Positions 26,633-34,577 of a stretch of 42,643 bases of DNA are shown piece by piece (position 1 is the stretch's first letter; each line of letters opens with the position of its first letter). The notes beneath the pieces were generated by a model. It did no database searches and was not told where the DNA came from. It saw only the letters and a list, made by a program, of their open reading frames with translations. The DNA lies in contig CALWBB010000007.1 of NCBI GenBank assembly GCA_944375885.1, positions 1-42,643 of the forward strand, written 5' to 3'. This DNA is from an uncultured Merdimonas sp. (GTDB lineage: Bacteria; Bacillota; Clostridia; Lachnospirales; Lachnospiraceae). The position numbers and the translations under genes are program-made.

Positions 26633-27658
26633 CTATTTTCCGCAGATTTCTCTTACCGCTTTTACAATCTTGCCCGTATCCGGCAGGGCGTCCGCCTCGC
26701 AGCAGGGCGCAAACGGAATCGGTGAATTTTCCGCGCAGACCCTTCTCACCGGGGCGTCCAGTTCAAACAGCCCTTCCTCGCTGGCCAGCGCGGCCACCTC
26801 CGCCGCAAAGCCGCAGCGCCCCACCGACTCTGTCACAACCACGAGGCGCCCTGTCTTTTTCAGGGAGTTCAGGATGAGCTCTGTATCCAGAGGGACGATC
26901 GTCCTCGGATCTAGGATTTCGCACTCAATTCCTTCCTCCGCAAGAACCTTCGCCGCCTGGACCGCCCTGTGTACCATGTAGCCCACGGCAACGATGGTTA
27001 CGTCTCCTCCCTGGCGCTTGATATCTCCTTTTCCCAGTTCGATCGTGTATTCCCCCTCCGGGGCCGGCCGGAATGTCTGATCCAGCTCATCCACCACGGA
27101 TTTGGCCTTGCCGCCCGGGGAGGCCGCCCCATACAAAAGCTTGTGTTCCAGGAAAACAACTGGGTTGTTATCCCGGATCGCCGTTTTTAGCAGTCCCTTC
27201 GCGTCGTATGGGGTGCTTGGCATCACCACCTTCAGCCCCGGCACATGGGCGAACCACGCCTCCAGGGACTGGGAATGCTGGGCTGCCCTTCCGGTGGCCC
27301 CGTAGGGGGCGCGTATCACCAGAGGGACAGACACCTGGCCTCCCATCATCAGGCGTATCTTTGCCGCCTGGTTGCAGATCTGATCCATGGCGCAGCCCAT
27401 AAAATCATTGAACTGGATCTCCGCCACAGGCCGCAGGCCTGTCATCGCCGCCCCGACTGCCGCCCCCACAATGGCAATCTCAGAGATGGGCGTGTCCTTC
27501 ACCCGTCTCTCTCCATATTTGTCCAAAAGCCCTTCTGTAACCCGGTAAGAGCCGTTAAAAACCCCGATGTCCTCTCCCAGAAGGACAATATTTTCATCCC
27601 TGTCCATCTCCTCGATCAATGCCTGGCGCAAAGCCTGGACAATCCTGGTACTCTCCAC
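26633..27658 (-). CDS. 2-oxoacid/acetoin dehydrogenase E1 component, beta subunit
   Basis: About 341 residues. Transketolase pyrimidine-binding domain with LLGEDIGVFNGSYRVTEGL, PISEIAIVGAAVGAAMTGLRPVAE and RAPYGATGRAAQHSQSLEAWFAHVPGLKVVMPS, then the C-terminal transketolase domain. Two GTG starts are possible, at 27667 and 27658; AGGGAGG has good spacing only to the second, which I use. With E1 alpha it forms the TPP enzyme that decarboxylates a 2-oxoacid or cleaves an acyloin. Sequence alone does not separate pyruvate, branched-chain and acetoin types; the small subunits and gene order are closest to acetoin-type systems. Confidence 0.92.
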   Translation of the reverse strand: MESTRIVQALRQALIEEMDRDENIVLLGEDIGVFNGSYRVTEGLLDKYGERRVKDTPISEIAIVGAAVGAAMTGLRPVAEIQFNDFMGCAMDQICNQAAKIRLMMGGQVSVPLVIRAPYGATGRAAQHSQSLEAWFAHVPGLKVVMPSTPYDAKGLLKTAIRDNNPVVFLEHKLLYGAASPGGKAKSVVDELDQTFRPAPEGEYTIELGKGDIKRQGGDVTIVAVGYMVHRAVQAAKVLAEEGIECEILDPRTIVPLDTELILNSLKKTGRLVVVTESVGRCGFAAEVAALASEEGLFELDAPVRRVCAENSPIPFAPCCEADALPDTGKIVKAVREICGK

Positions 27659-27673
27659 AAAAGCCACCTCCCT

Positions 27674-28639
27674 CTACTTTGCAAAAATATATTTTTTATA
27701 GTCTTCAGGTTCCGGATCCGGGCTCTGCTGCGCGAAACGGACCGCGTCTTCGATCTTTTCGTCTACATAGGCCTCCACCTGCCTTAGTTCTTCTTCCGTG
27801 ACGGAGAACTGCTCTTTCAGCACTTTGGGGAAGCAGAGGATGGGATCCCTTTTCTTCCATTCCTGCACCTCTTCCTCCGTGCGGTAGCAGGGCTTTTCAA
27901 ACCGGGAATGGCCCATGTAGCGGTAGGTTTTGCATTCTATCAGGGTCGGCCCCTCCCCACGGCGCGCCCGGTCCACAGCCTCCCTGGCCGCTTCCCGCAC
28001 TGCCAGGACATCCATGCCGTCCGCCACAATGCCCGGTATGCCGTAGGCCGCCGCCCGGTCCGCGATATTTTCTATGGGCGTAGACCTGCGGTAATAAGTA
28101 GAAAATCCATAAAGGTTATTTTCGCACACAAAAATTGCCGGAAGCTTCCAGACCGCCGCCAGGTTCAGGGATTCATGGAAGGATCCCTCGTTGCTCGCGC
28201 CGTCGCCGAAAAAGGCCACGGCCACCTGCTGCGTCCCTCTGTACTGGCTGCTCCACGCGGCTCCTGCCGCATGAGGCAGCCCGCCTCCGACAATTCCATT
28301 TGCCCCCAGCATGCCCACGCCAAAATCAGCGATATGCATGGAGCCGCCCATGCCCTTGCAGCATCCTGTGGATTTCGCAAACATTTCCGCCATAATATTG
28401 CGCACATCCGCCCCTTTGGCGATACAATGGCCATGGCCCCTGTGCGTGCTTGTAATATAATCCGACTTATTAAGGCAGGAGCATACCCCTGCCGCAACGG
28501 CCTCTTCCCCGTTGTACTGATGCATGGAGCCCGGCATTGCACGTGTAGAAAACAGGAAAAACAATTTTTCTTCAAAACGCCGGATCATCAGCATCGTCCG
28601 GTACAGCTCCAACGCTGTATTTTTATCCACGCTGCCCAT
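27674..28639 (-). CDS. 2-oxoacid/acetoin dehydrogenase E1 component, alpha subunit
   Basis: 321 residues, the short length typical of acetoin dehydrogenase alpha. The TPP/Mg motif begins with GDGASNEG at 145-152 and ends with ENN at 173-175. GSMHQYNGEEAVAAG, THRGHGHCIAKG and GGSMHI are conserved active-site segments, and MGHSRFE follows in the C-terminal third. GGAGG seven bases before the ATG. First enzyme gene after the YesN-type regulator (93-base gap); spacing allows one long transcript or a separate promoter in the gap. Confidence 0.92.
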   Translation of the reverse strand: MGSVDKNTALELYRTMLMIRRFEEKLFFLFSTRAMPGSMHQYNGEEAVAAGVCSCLNKSDYITSTHRGHGHCIAKGADVRNIMAEMFAKSTGCCKGMGGSMHIADFGVGMLGANGIVGGGLPHAAGAAWSSQYRGTQQVAVAFFGDGASNEGSFHESLNLAAVWKLPAIFVCENNLYGFSTYYRRSTPIENIADRAAAYGIPGIVADGMDVLAVREAAREAVDRARRGEGPTLIECKTYRYMGHSRFEKPCYRTEEEVQEWKKRDPILCFPKVLKEQFSVTEEELRQVEAYVDEKIEDAVRFAQQSPDPEPEDYKKYIFAK

Positions 28640-28732
28640 CTAAAAACCTCCTGAATTTTGATATTATCTTTTGCTAATCAAAATATAGCAGGCCGCAGCA
28701 GGCAGAAATATGGCATATCTTTTGTTTTTCGT

Positions 28733-30301
28733 TCAGTTTTTTGCGTTTTCCCGGTACTGGGACGGAGTCAGGCCGGTTTCCGCGCGGAATCTCGTGCTGA
28801 AATACGGCTGGCTGCTGTATCCAATACTCTGGGCGATGTTCTGGATTTTCATGTCCGTCCGCAGCAGCTCTTTCGCTTTCCGGATACGGACATCTGTCAG
28901 GTATTCGGCAAACCCCTGCTGGGAAACGGCTGAAAAAATGTGGGAGAAATACGTAGTATTAAATCCCAGCCTCTGCGCCACGAGGCCAAGAGACAGTTCC
29001 CCGTCCGCGTATTCCAGCCTTGCGATGGCCTTCGCCCTCTCTACCACCATCTGCATATTTTTCGCGCACAGCAGCTCCAGCCGTCCAAATACTTCATGGA
29101 ACGCTTCCTCCGTAATCTTCCACAATTCATGGCTTTTTTCCGCCCTTTCCATTTTTTCCTTTTTGAGCGCCAGCCATTCCGGCCTGTAATCCGCACTTTT
29201 CTGGGAGGGAAGCACGGAAGTCTCATATCCCTGAAATAGGGCAGATTTCAGGATGTACCTGCATTCCGGCAAAAGTTTTCCTTCCACCGATTCATGAAGT
29301 TTTTTCAGAAGTTTTTCTGTTTCTCCGGCAAGAACCAGATCCTCCAGCTCCTTTCCGGAAAATCCGGCTGCCTTCTCCCACTCACCGCGCTCCTTTTTGT
29401 ACTGTTTTTCCGTCAGGAAACGCTCTCCTCCAAAAAGCTGGAACCGGGCAAGCTTCTGAATTTGCTGCTGCATGTCCAGAAGAGCCCGCAGGCCATACCC
29501 GGCGCAGCTTACTGCCCACGCTGTATTCCGAAATCTGCCATACAATTTCCAGGCCTGCTCCAGGCGTTCTGCACCTGCCTCTTTCCCCTGCTCTTCCTGT
29601 GTACTTAACACTGCATAGACAAAATACCTGTTTTTTACGAAGCAGATATGCTCCGTCTGCGGAAAGTACTCTGCCAAAACCTTTTCTGCCAGGGAGAACA
29701 TCTCTTCTGTGGAGGTTTCCTCTGGAATGCCAGGTTTGGGCGTATGCAGCAAAATCATCCTGTGCCACCTTTTATCTTCTGCCGCCAGTTCGCTCTGCAG
29801 CCGTTCCTTCCCATCCTGCGGCATATCCCCTGCCAGCCATGCGGGAAGCCATTCCAGACGGGAATAAGGCTCCTTCTCTGCCGCTGTTTTTGGATTCCCT
29901 TTTCTATTGCCTTCCTGGCTTTTTTCCCCTGCGGCGCTTTCTGTGGCACGCCCGAGCATCCCTTCCAGCTCCTCGGGGATAATCGGCTTCAAAAGGTAGC
30001 CGAAGGCTCCGTTATTTAACGCTTTCTGCACATACTGGAACTCATCGTAGCCGCTCACGATGATGAAAAAGACCTCTCGCCCTGCCTTCTTAAGCTCATC
30101 CAGCAGCTCCAGCCCGCTCATCTTCGGCATCTTGATGTCGCTGATCACAATCCTTGCCCCGGTCTGCCTTATCAGTTTCAGGGCTTCCTCTCCGTTGCGC
30201 GCAGTCCCTGCCACCTGGCAGCCATACTTTTCCCAAGGTATAATCTTTGCTATCCCATTCCGGATAATGGGCTCGTCATCCGCGATTACTACGCTCCACA
30301 T
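28733..30301 (-). CDS. YesN-type response regulator with AraC DNA-binding domain
   Basis: 522 residues. Receiver domain (1-120) with acidic pair D8-D9, phosphoacceptor D55 in ISDIKMP and K105 in YLLKP. A long middle region with no clear catalytic motif follows, then a C-terminal AraC-type double helix-turn-helix (about 420-520) with DVRIRKAKELLRTDMKI and GYSSQPYFSTRFRAETGLTPSQYR. Encoded 17 bases after its partner kinase. Likely activates the operon it precedes (E1/E2, kinase, ABC importer). GGGGAGG seven bases before the ATG. Confidence 0.93.
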   Translation of the reverse strand: MWSVVIADDEPIIRNGIAKIIPWEKYGCQVAGTARNGEEALKLIRQTGARIVISDIKMPKMSGLELLDELKKAGREVFFIIVSGYDEFQYVQKALNNGAFGYLLKPIIPEELEGMLGRATESAAGEKSQEGNRKGNPKTAAEKEPYSRLEWLPAWLAGDMPQDGKERLQSELAAEDKRWHRMILLHTPKPGIPEETSTEEMFSLAEKVLAEYFPQTEHICFVKNRYFVYAVLSTQEEQGKEAGAERLEQAWKLYGRFRNTAWAVSCAGYGLRALLDMQQQIQKLARFQLFGGERFLTEKQYKKERGEWEKAAGFSGKELEDLVLAGETEKLLKKLHESVEGKLLPECRYILKSALFQGYETSVLPSQKSADYRPEWLALKKEKMERAEKSHELWKITEEAFHEVFGRLELLCAKNMQMVVERAKAIARLEYADGELSLGLVAQRLGFNTTYFSHIFSAVSQQGFAEYLTDVRIRKAKELLRTDMKIQNIAQSIGYSSQPYFSTRFRAETGLTPSQYRENAKN

Positions 30302-30318
30302 ACTGGCACCTCCCCGCC

Positions 30319-32040
30319 TTACCGGCTGTTCTTCCTGCTGTCACTGTTATCCTCCTCCACATACCGTGGAATTCGGACATAGGCGCATGTAAAACAGTTT
30401 TCCGCACTTTCATAAAAGATCCCGTATTCTTCCCCATAAGCCATCTTCAGCCTGAGATTTACATTCAAGACCCCAAACACCTTCTTGTCTGTCTTAACCC
30501 CCTGCTTCAGCAGTGAATTCAGGTGTTCCAAGGCTTCTTTTTTCATCCCTGCCCCATTGTCATAGACTTTTAGCACGATGCTCCCATTCTCTTCGTATGC
30601 AGTAACCTCTATGGTCCCCCTCCTCTCTGCTTCTTTAATTCCATGATAAATAGAATTTTCTACCAAAGGCTGCAGCAGAAGCTTGATCGTACAGCATTCC
30701 TGTAGTTCTTCCGGCAAATCAATTTTGTAATCCAGAATATCGCTGTAACGCATAGACTGCAGGATCAGATACATCCTGGCATGCTCAAATTCCTGCTCAA
30801 GCCGGATCACATCCTGGCCTTTGCTGATAGAAATCCGAAAAAGCTTCGTAAGCGCATATAAAGCTTCCAGCGCGTCCTGGTTGTGGCTAAGGCGTACATT
30901 CCAGGCTATGGTATCCAGGGTATTATAGAGGAAATGAGGGTTAATCTGAGCATTCAAGGCCGCGATCTGGGCTTCCCGCAGGCGTTTTTCGTTTAATACC
31001 ACACGATCCATCAGCTCCTTTAAATTCCCCGTCATCCTGTTGAAGCTGCGGTTCAGCGCGAGCATCTCCTGGGATCGGGTTTTCTCATCCGTTTCCACAT
31101 CAAAATCTCCGCTTTCCAGCTTGTGGAATGCATTGCGCAGCGCGATCACCGGCCTGGAAATCGCCTCCGCCAGGCGGAAGGATACCGCAAACGCCGCCAG
31201 GATCATCAGGACAATCAGGGCCGTCAGAATACCCATCATAGAAAACGCCCTTTCAAACGCCAGCTTCCCCGCCTGTACTTCCGCCCGGATTCTCCATCCA
31301 TTTATCAGCTCCTGTGTAAACTGCAGATTGCCGCTTGACAGGAAACTGCTCCCGGCATTAGAATAGCCTTGATCTTGGCCTGCCTGGTAGACCTGCTCCC
31401 CGGTTCCGTCCATAACCTGGATCCTCAGGTTGTCTGCCATGCTGCTGTTTGCGATCTGGCGGAACTCCTCCTCCTCAATATCGATGAGGATTACTCCCAG
31501 CAAGTCCCCATTCAGGCTGTCATGGATGGTAGTCGCCATAGAGAGTACCGCTTCTGTCTCTTCCCCGACAAAGGAGCCCGCATGGGACGGAAACCATACC
31601 GGGCCATCCCTCTCCACCACCTGGCGGTACCAATCGGCTTCTTTCCAGATATTTTCTGTAATATCCGCGTCATTGGAGGAAAAAACCTGATATTCCCCAA
31701 GCACATAAAACGCGTCCAGGCGCGGCGTGGAATAGTTATGCAGGTTTTTCATCCAGCGGTTTATCCGGATGCGGTATGCGTCGTAGGAGGAAAGCTCCGG
31801 GCGTTCCCGGAGGGCCTGGATCAGGACAATCTCGTGGGACAGAGTCCTGGCCGCTTTTTCCGCCTCCTCAATCAGGATGTCAAAATTATTCGCGGACTGA
31901 TCCACCAGGATCTCAGCGGATTCCGCCATCGTTACGGAAAATGTATCCAGAAGCTTGATATAAAAAAAGGCCGTGATAATAAGCAGTGGAACCACGGACA
32001 GCAGTACATGGCTGATTAAAAGCTGGTTTTTTAGTTTCAT
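30319..32040 (-). CDS. YesM-type membrane sensor histidine kinase
   Basis: 573 residues from the ATG at 32040 (AAAGGAG eight bases upstream); the longer open frame crosses the divergent gene's start region and is not plausible. Membrane segment at about 10-32, an extracellular sensor domain to about 280, a second membrane segment (about 285-305), HAMP, then the YesM-type kinase with phospho-H369 in QINPHFLYNTLD and an ATPase with VENSIYHGIKEA and VYDNGAGM. Such kinases sense carbohydrates or the state of a neighbouring binding protein. It is transcribed divergently from the DeoR gene with only 48 bases between the two start codons. Confidence 0.92.
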   Translation of the reverse strand: MKLKNQLLISHVLLSVVPLLIITAFFYIKLLDTFSVTMAESAEILVDQSANNFDILIEEAEKAARTLSHEIVLIQALRERPELSSYDAYRIRINRWMKNLHNYSTPRLDAFYVLGEYQVFSSNDADITENIWKEADWYRQVVERDGPVWFPSHAGSFVGEETEAVLSMATTIHDSLNGDLLGVILIDIEEEEFRQIANSSMADNLRIQVMDGTGEQVYQAGQDQGYSNAGSSFLSSGNLQFTQELINGWRIRAEVQAGKLAFERAFSMMGILTALIVLMILAAFAVSFRLAEAISRPVIALRNAFHKLESGDFDVETDEKTRSQEMLALNRSFNRMTGNLKELMDRVVLNEKRLREAQIAALNAQINPHFLYNTLDTIAWNVRLSHNQDALEALYALTKLFRISISKGQDVIRLEQEFEHARMYLILQSMRYSDILDYKIDLPEELQECCTIKLLLQPLVENSIYHGIKEAERRGTIEVTAYEENGSIVLKVYDNGAGMKKEALEHLNSLLKQGVKTDKKVFGVLNVNLRLKMAYGEEYGIFYESAENCFTCAYVRIPRYVEEDNSDSRKNSR

Positions 32041-32088
32041 GGCAGTCTCTCCTTTACAATCATTTCCACAGACAAGGAGGTTATCGGT

Positions 32089-32847
32089 ATGCATTTGACG
32101 CAAAGACAGCAAAAAATTATCGCCCTGCTTCAGGAACGGGGCCAGATCCGCGTGGATGAGCTTTCGGAACTGCTTTTTTTCAGCCCTTCCACCATACGCC
32201 GTGAGCTGGAGATCCTGCAGCAATATGAGTTAATCCGCCGTACCCATGGCGGAGCCGTGATCAAAACCAGATGGGACGAAGGGGTTCCCGCCCTGATCCG
32301 CGAAAGCCAGGAGGTTTCTTCCAAAGTCAAAATCGCGGAAGCTGCGGCAGCATATATCCACGACGGGGATCACCTTTTTATCGACAGCTCCTCCACTGCC
32401 CTTATGATGGCAGATTTCCTGAAAGAACATTCCCAGCTTACGGTTTTTACCAATGGATTCCAGCTGGCGAGCCAGCTTCTCCATTGCCCCAAAGTCAAAA
32501 CCATCTGTACCGGCGGTCAGCTTGTCCCTGCTTCCCACTCCTTTGTGGGCGCCCATGCCCAGCGTTTTTTTGAATATCATTTTGCTGACAAGCTTTTTTT
32601 CTCCAGCAACTCCTTTTCCCTGGAGGACGGCGTAACAGACAGCAGTGAGACGGAAGCCGAGCTGAAACACCAGATGATCCTTCACGCAAGGCAGATCTTT
32701 TTTTTGGCTGACGCCTCAAAAATGGAGCATACCTCCGCCTATAAGGTCTGTAACGCCTCAGATATCCATGTATTGGTTACAAACGCTTCCATGGATGTCT
32801 TTCCCCGAAACCATCCCCTGCCGTTCCAAGTCCGCAGGGTCACTTAG
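32089..32847 (+). CDS. DeoR-family transcriptional regulator
   Basis: 252 residues. N-terminal DeoR helix-turn-helix (LTQRQQKIIALLQERGQIRVDEL, SPSTIRRELEILQQYELIRRTHGGAV) and a C-terminal sugar-phosphate-sensing domain with FIDSSSTALMMADFL, VFTNG and DSSETEAELKHQM. AAGGAGG eight bases before the ATG. Family members are usually inactivated by a phosphorylated sugar intermediate. The divergent position suggests it responds to the product of the FGGY kinase and controls the two-component/dehydrogenase/importer cluster. Confidence 0.92.
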   Translation: MHLTQRQQKIIALLQERGQIRVDELSELLFFSPSTIRRELEILQQYELIRRTHGGAVIKTRWDEGVPALIRESQEVSSKVKIAEAAAAYIHDGDHLFIDSSSTALMMADFLKEHSQLTVFTNGFQLASQLLHCPKVKTICTGGQLVPASHSFVGAHAQRFFEYHFADKLFFSSNSFSLEDGVTDSSETEAELKHQMILHARQIFFLADASKMEHTSAYKVCNASDIHVLVTNASMDVFPRNHPLPFQVRRVT

Positions 32848-32936
32848 TCTCTATGCATTTTTACCTGTAAACACCAAAAATTGTTTTGTTTATTATACCA
32901 TTTTTACTAAAAACGCGGATAATAATCTCATTAATT

Positions 32937-32967
32937 GCAAAATGAGCAATCATATTGCTCATTTTGC
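32937..32967. terminator. Perfect 14-bp hairpin between convergent genes
   Basis: Arms 32937-32950 and 32954-32967 (gcaaaatgagcaat and its complement) with a three-base loop, 90 bases after the DeoR gene and 105 before the end of the Rpn gene. Neither strand has a long U tract outside the stem, so it may be a weak bidirectional terminator. The rest of this 224-base gap is AT-rich with nothing else seen. Confidence 0.5.
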
Positions 32968-33071
32968 TGTTCACAGAATATTTTTGTCTTTTTTCGCCCG
33001 GATAAAGAAAACAAATTCCTCTTCTTTCTGTAAAAAAATAGAGAACGGTTGCCACGCCGTTCCCTATAACA

Positions 33072-33914
33072 TCACAAAATTTCTTTCTTCATTAGCCTTT
33101 CTGCCAGCTGTTCCACCGTGTCCTCCGGATTCTTCTGCACCGCTTCATAAAACAGCCGGAGATTTTCCTGTGTATCCTCCAATTCTTCCGCAGTCTGAGC
33201 CAGTGATTTCCCCTTCTGCACTTTTTTCTGAATCAGGGAAAGCAGGCGGTAAAGCTCTCCCTCCGCTTTTCCCTCCGCTTTTCCCTCTGCAAGCCCTAAA
33301 TCCCTCGCCGATCGCAGCTGGCTTCTTTTGTCCCAGTCTGCCAGAAACTCTCTCAGATAAATATAGCGCTGGGTGGGATCAAGACTGATATACTTTGCTT
33401 CGTCAAAGACAAGCTGACGATTCGGATCGTTTTGTATTTCCATCTGCATCACCTCCAGGTTCTCTGCGGCAATCATTTTTGCCCAGTGGTAAAGCTCCTG
33501 ATCCTCCTTCGGAAATGGATCATTCAGTTTAGATAATTCTATCACGTGAATCTGGAATTTGTCACTATATAACTCATGCGTTTTATTATCCAAGAGCTGA
33601 ATATGATGATGAAAGCCGGGGCTGGTCAGCAAGGTGAAATCGAGAATTCCCACATGAATGCAGATTTCAAGCTTTTGATAATCCTCCCCTTCCTGAAAAG
33701 GATCGGACACCTCCAGAGACTGAATTTCTTCTTCTGTCAGATGTAACAGTGCCATAAGGAAGCCTTTGCAGACTTCCGGCTTTTTAAAAACCCGGTGAAA
33801 GGCGTAATTATTCGTCAGCCGCACTGGAATCGAATCGCCGCTTTCCGCCTTCCTGCGAAGCCGTTCCTCCTGTGAAAGAGGGATACTGGTATAAAACTTT
33901 TTTGCATCAGACAA
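33072..33914 (-). CDS. Rpn-family (PD-(D/E)XK nuclease/transposase-like) protein lacking the nuclease core
   Basis: 280 residues from a TTG at 33914, which has AGGAGG nine bases upstream; a longer frame to 33959 runs into the terminal repeat of an inserted element. The N-terminal signature RLTNNYAFHRVFKKPEVCKGFLMALL and the middle GEDYQKLEICIHVGILDF and ELYSDKFQIHVIELSKL are family features. Between LEVSDPF and EGEDY the family normally has some 45-50 residues carrying the catalytic Asp, the ExQ motif and an ERS.Y segment; here they are absent and the frame stays open. The C-terminus has the AEGKAEGKAEGE repeat usual in the family. Probably catalytically dead. Full members promote RecA-independent recombination. 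Confidence 0.8.
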   Translation of the reverse strand: MSDAKKFYTSIPLSQEERLRRKAESGDSIPVRLTNNYAFHRVFKKPEVCKGFLMALLHLTEEEIQSLEVSDPFQEGEDYQKLEICIHVGILDFTLLTSPGFHHHIQLLDNKTHELYSDKFQIHVIELSKLNDPFPKEDQELYHWAKMIAAENLEVMQMEIQNDPNRQLVFDEAKYISLDPTQRYIYLREFLADWDKRSQLRSARDLGLAEGKAEGKAEGELYRLLSLIQKKVQKGKSLAQTAEELEDTQENLRLFYEAVQKNPEDTVEQLAERLMKKEIL

Positions 33915-33942
33915 ATATCGCTTCCTCCTTTCCAAATCAAAA

Positions 33943-34222
33943 CTAGCGTCGGTGTACAAGGGGCAATACGCCTCAGCCCTGTAAATCCGCCTGTTTTCTG
34001 CGTTATCCTCAGTCGGCGTACGTCCAGTACGCCTCCATCGTCTGCCTTGAAAACAGGCGAATTTCCTAGGGCTGAGGTCGCAGAGTCAAAAATGAGCTAA
34101 TCCCTCGTCCCTGCAAGGCACTTGAACGACGCGTACAGGGCGTACGCGGAGTGAAAGTAACGCAGCAGGGGCGGGGATTCAGCCATTTTTGACCGTATTG
34201 TCCCTTGGTACACCGACGCTAG
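33943..34222. mobile_element. 280-bp MITE-like element with about 29-bp terminal inverted repeats
   Basis: Left end 33943-33970 and right end 34194-34222 are inverted copies (ctagcgtcggtgta at the tips) with two small differences. Inside are two large stem-loops. The first uses cctcagccct (33971-33980) with 34068-34077, cgcctgttttc (33988-33998) with 34049-34059, and ggcgtac (34015-34021) with 34027-34033. The second pairs tcaaaaatg (34086-34094) with 34184-34192 plus neighbouring GC pairs. No open frame of note. CTAG/TA at both tips suggests TA-target insertion. A non-autonomous transposable element or structured RNA; sits 13 bases upstream of the Rpn ribosome binding site. Confidence 0.72.
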
Positions 34223-34421
34223 AATCGTTCGGGGAATCTCCGGAGATCTCCTTCAAAATGATACAGCAGAACTGCTGTAAGGTGAGTATAGCACACAGGC
34301 AAGGGAAATACTACCTATTTAGGAAAATTTTATAATTACACTCTATTCTTATCATTTTAGGGTAGCCGCCTAAAAAGTTTTCATTGCAGATGAAAACCGG
34401 CGCGGATATAATCAGTAATAG
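34223..34421. other. AT-rich gap upstream of apbE
   Basis: About 200 bases with a 7-bp small palindrome (acagcag/ctgctgt) and a TATAAT on the plus strand at 34331-34336 that could be the -10 of the apbE transcript; no good -35 is at the matching distance. Nothing else is seen. Confidence 0.35.
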
Positions 34422-34574
34422 AACCCCATCGGCCCTGAATATATCCATTACAATCTGGAGGACGCCCTTTCCCTGAAGGAAGGACGGCTTCAGGGGGAGC
34501 GGCATCCGGCTATGCCTTGTAATGTTTATAAGGGAAGCCGGACAGAATTTTATTACACAGAACAGGACGCATAG
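34422..34574 (+). pseudogene. Possible short coding remnant just before apbE
   Basis: An open stretch of 50 codons without a usual start codon at its beginning, ending in TAG three bases before the apbE ATG. The translation (GPEYIHYNLEDALS near its start, YKGSRTEFYYTEQDA at its end) has a protein-like composition but matches no family I know. The apbE ribosome binding site is weak, so coupling to this frame is possible. It may be the 3' remnant of a deleted gene or chance. Confidence 0.3.
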
Positions 34575-34577
34575 AAA

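Noticed and set aside
28640..28732. A sigma-54 promoter before the E1 alpha gene, as in some acetoin operons
   Set aside because: No TGGCAC-N5-TTGC pattern is found, and the local regulator is an AraC-type response regulator, not an AcoR-type activator.
33943..34222. A CRISPR array or complete insertion sequence
   Set aside because: There are no regularly spaced direct repeats and no transposase frame; the structure is inverted, not direct.
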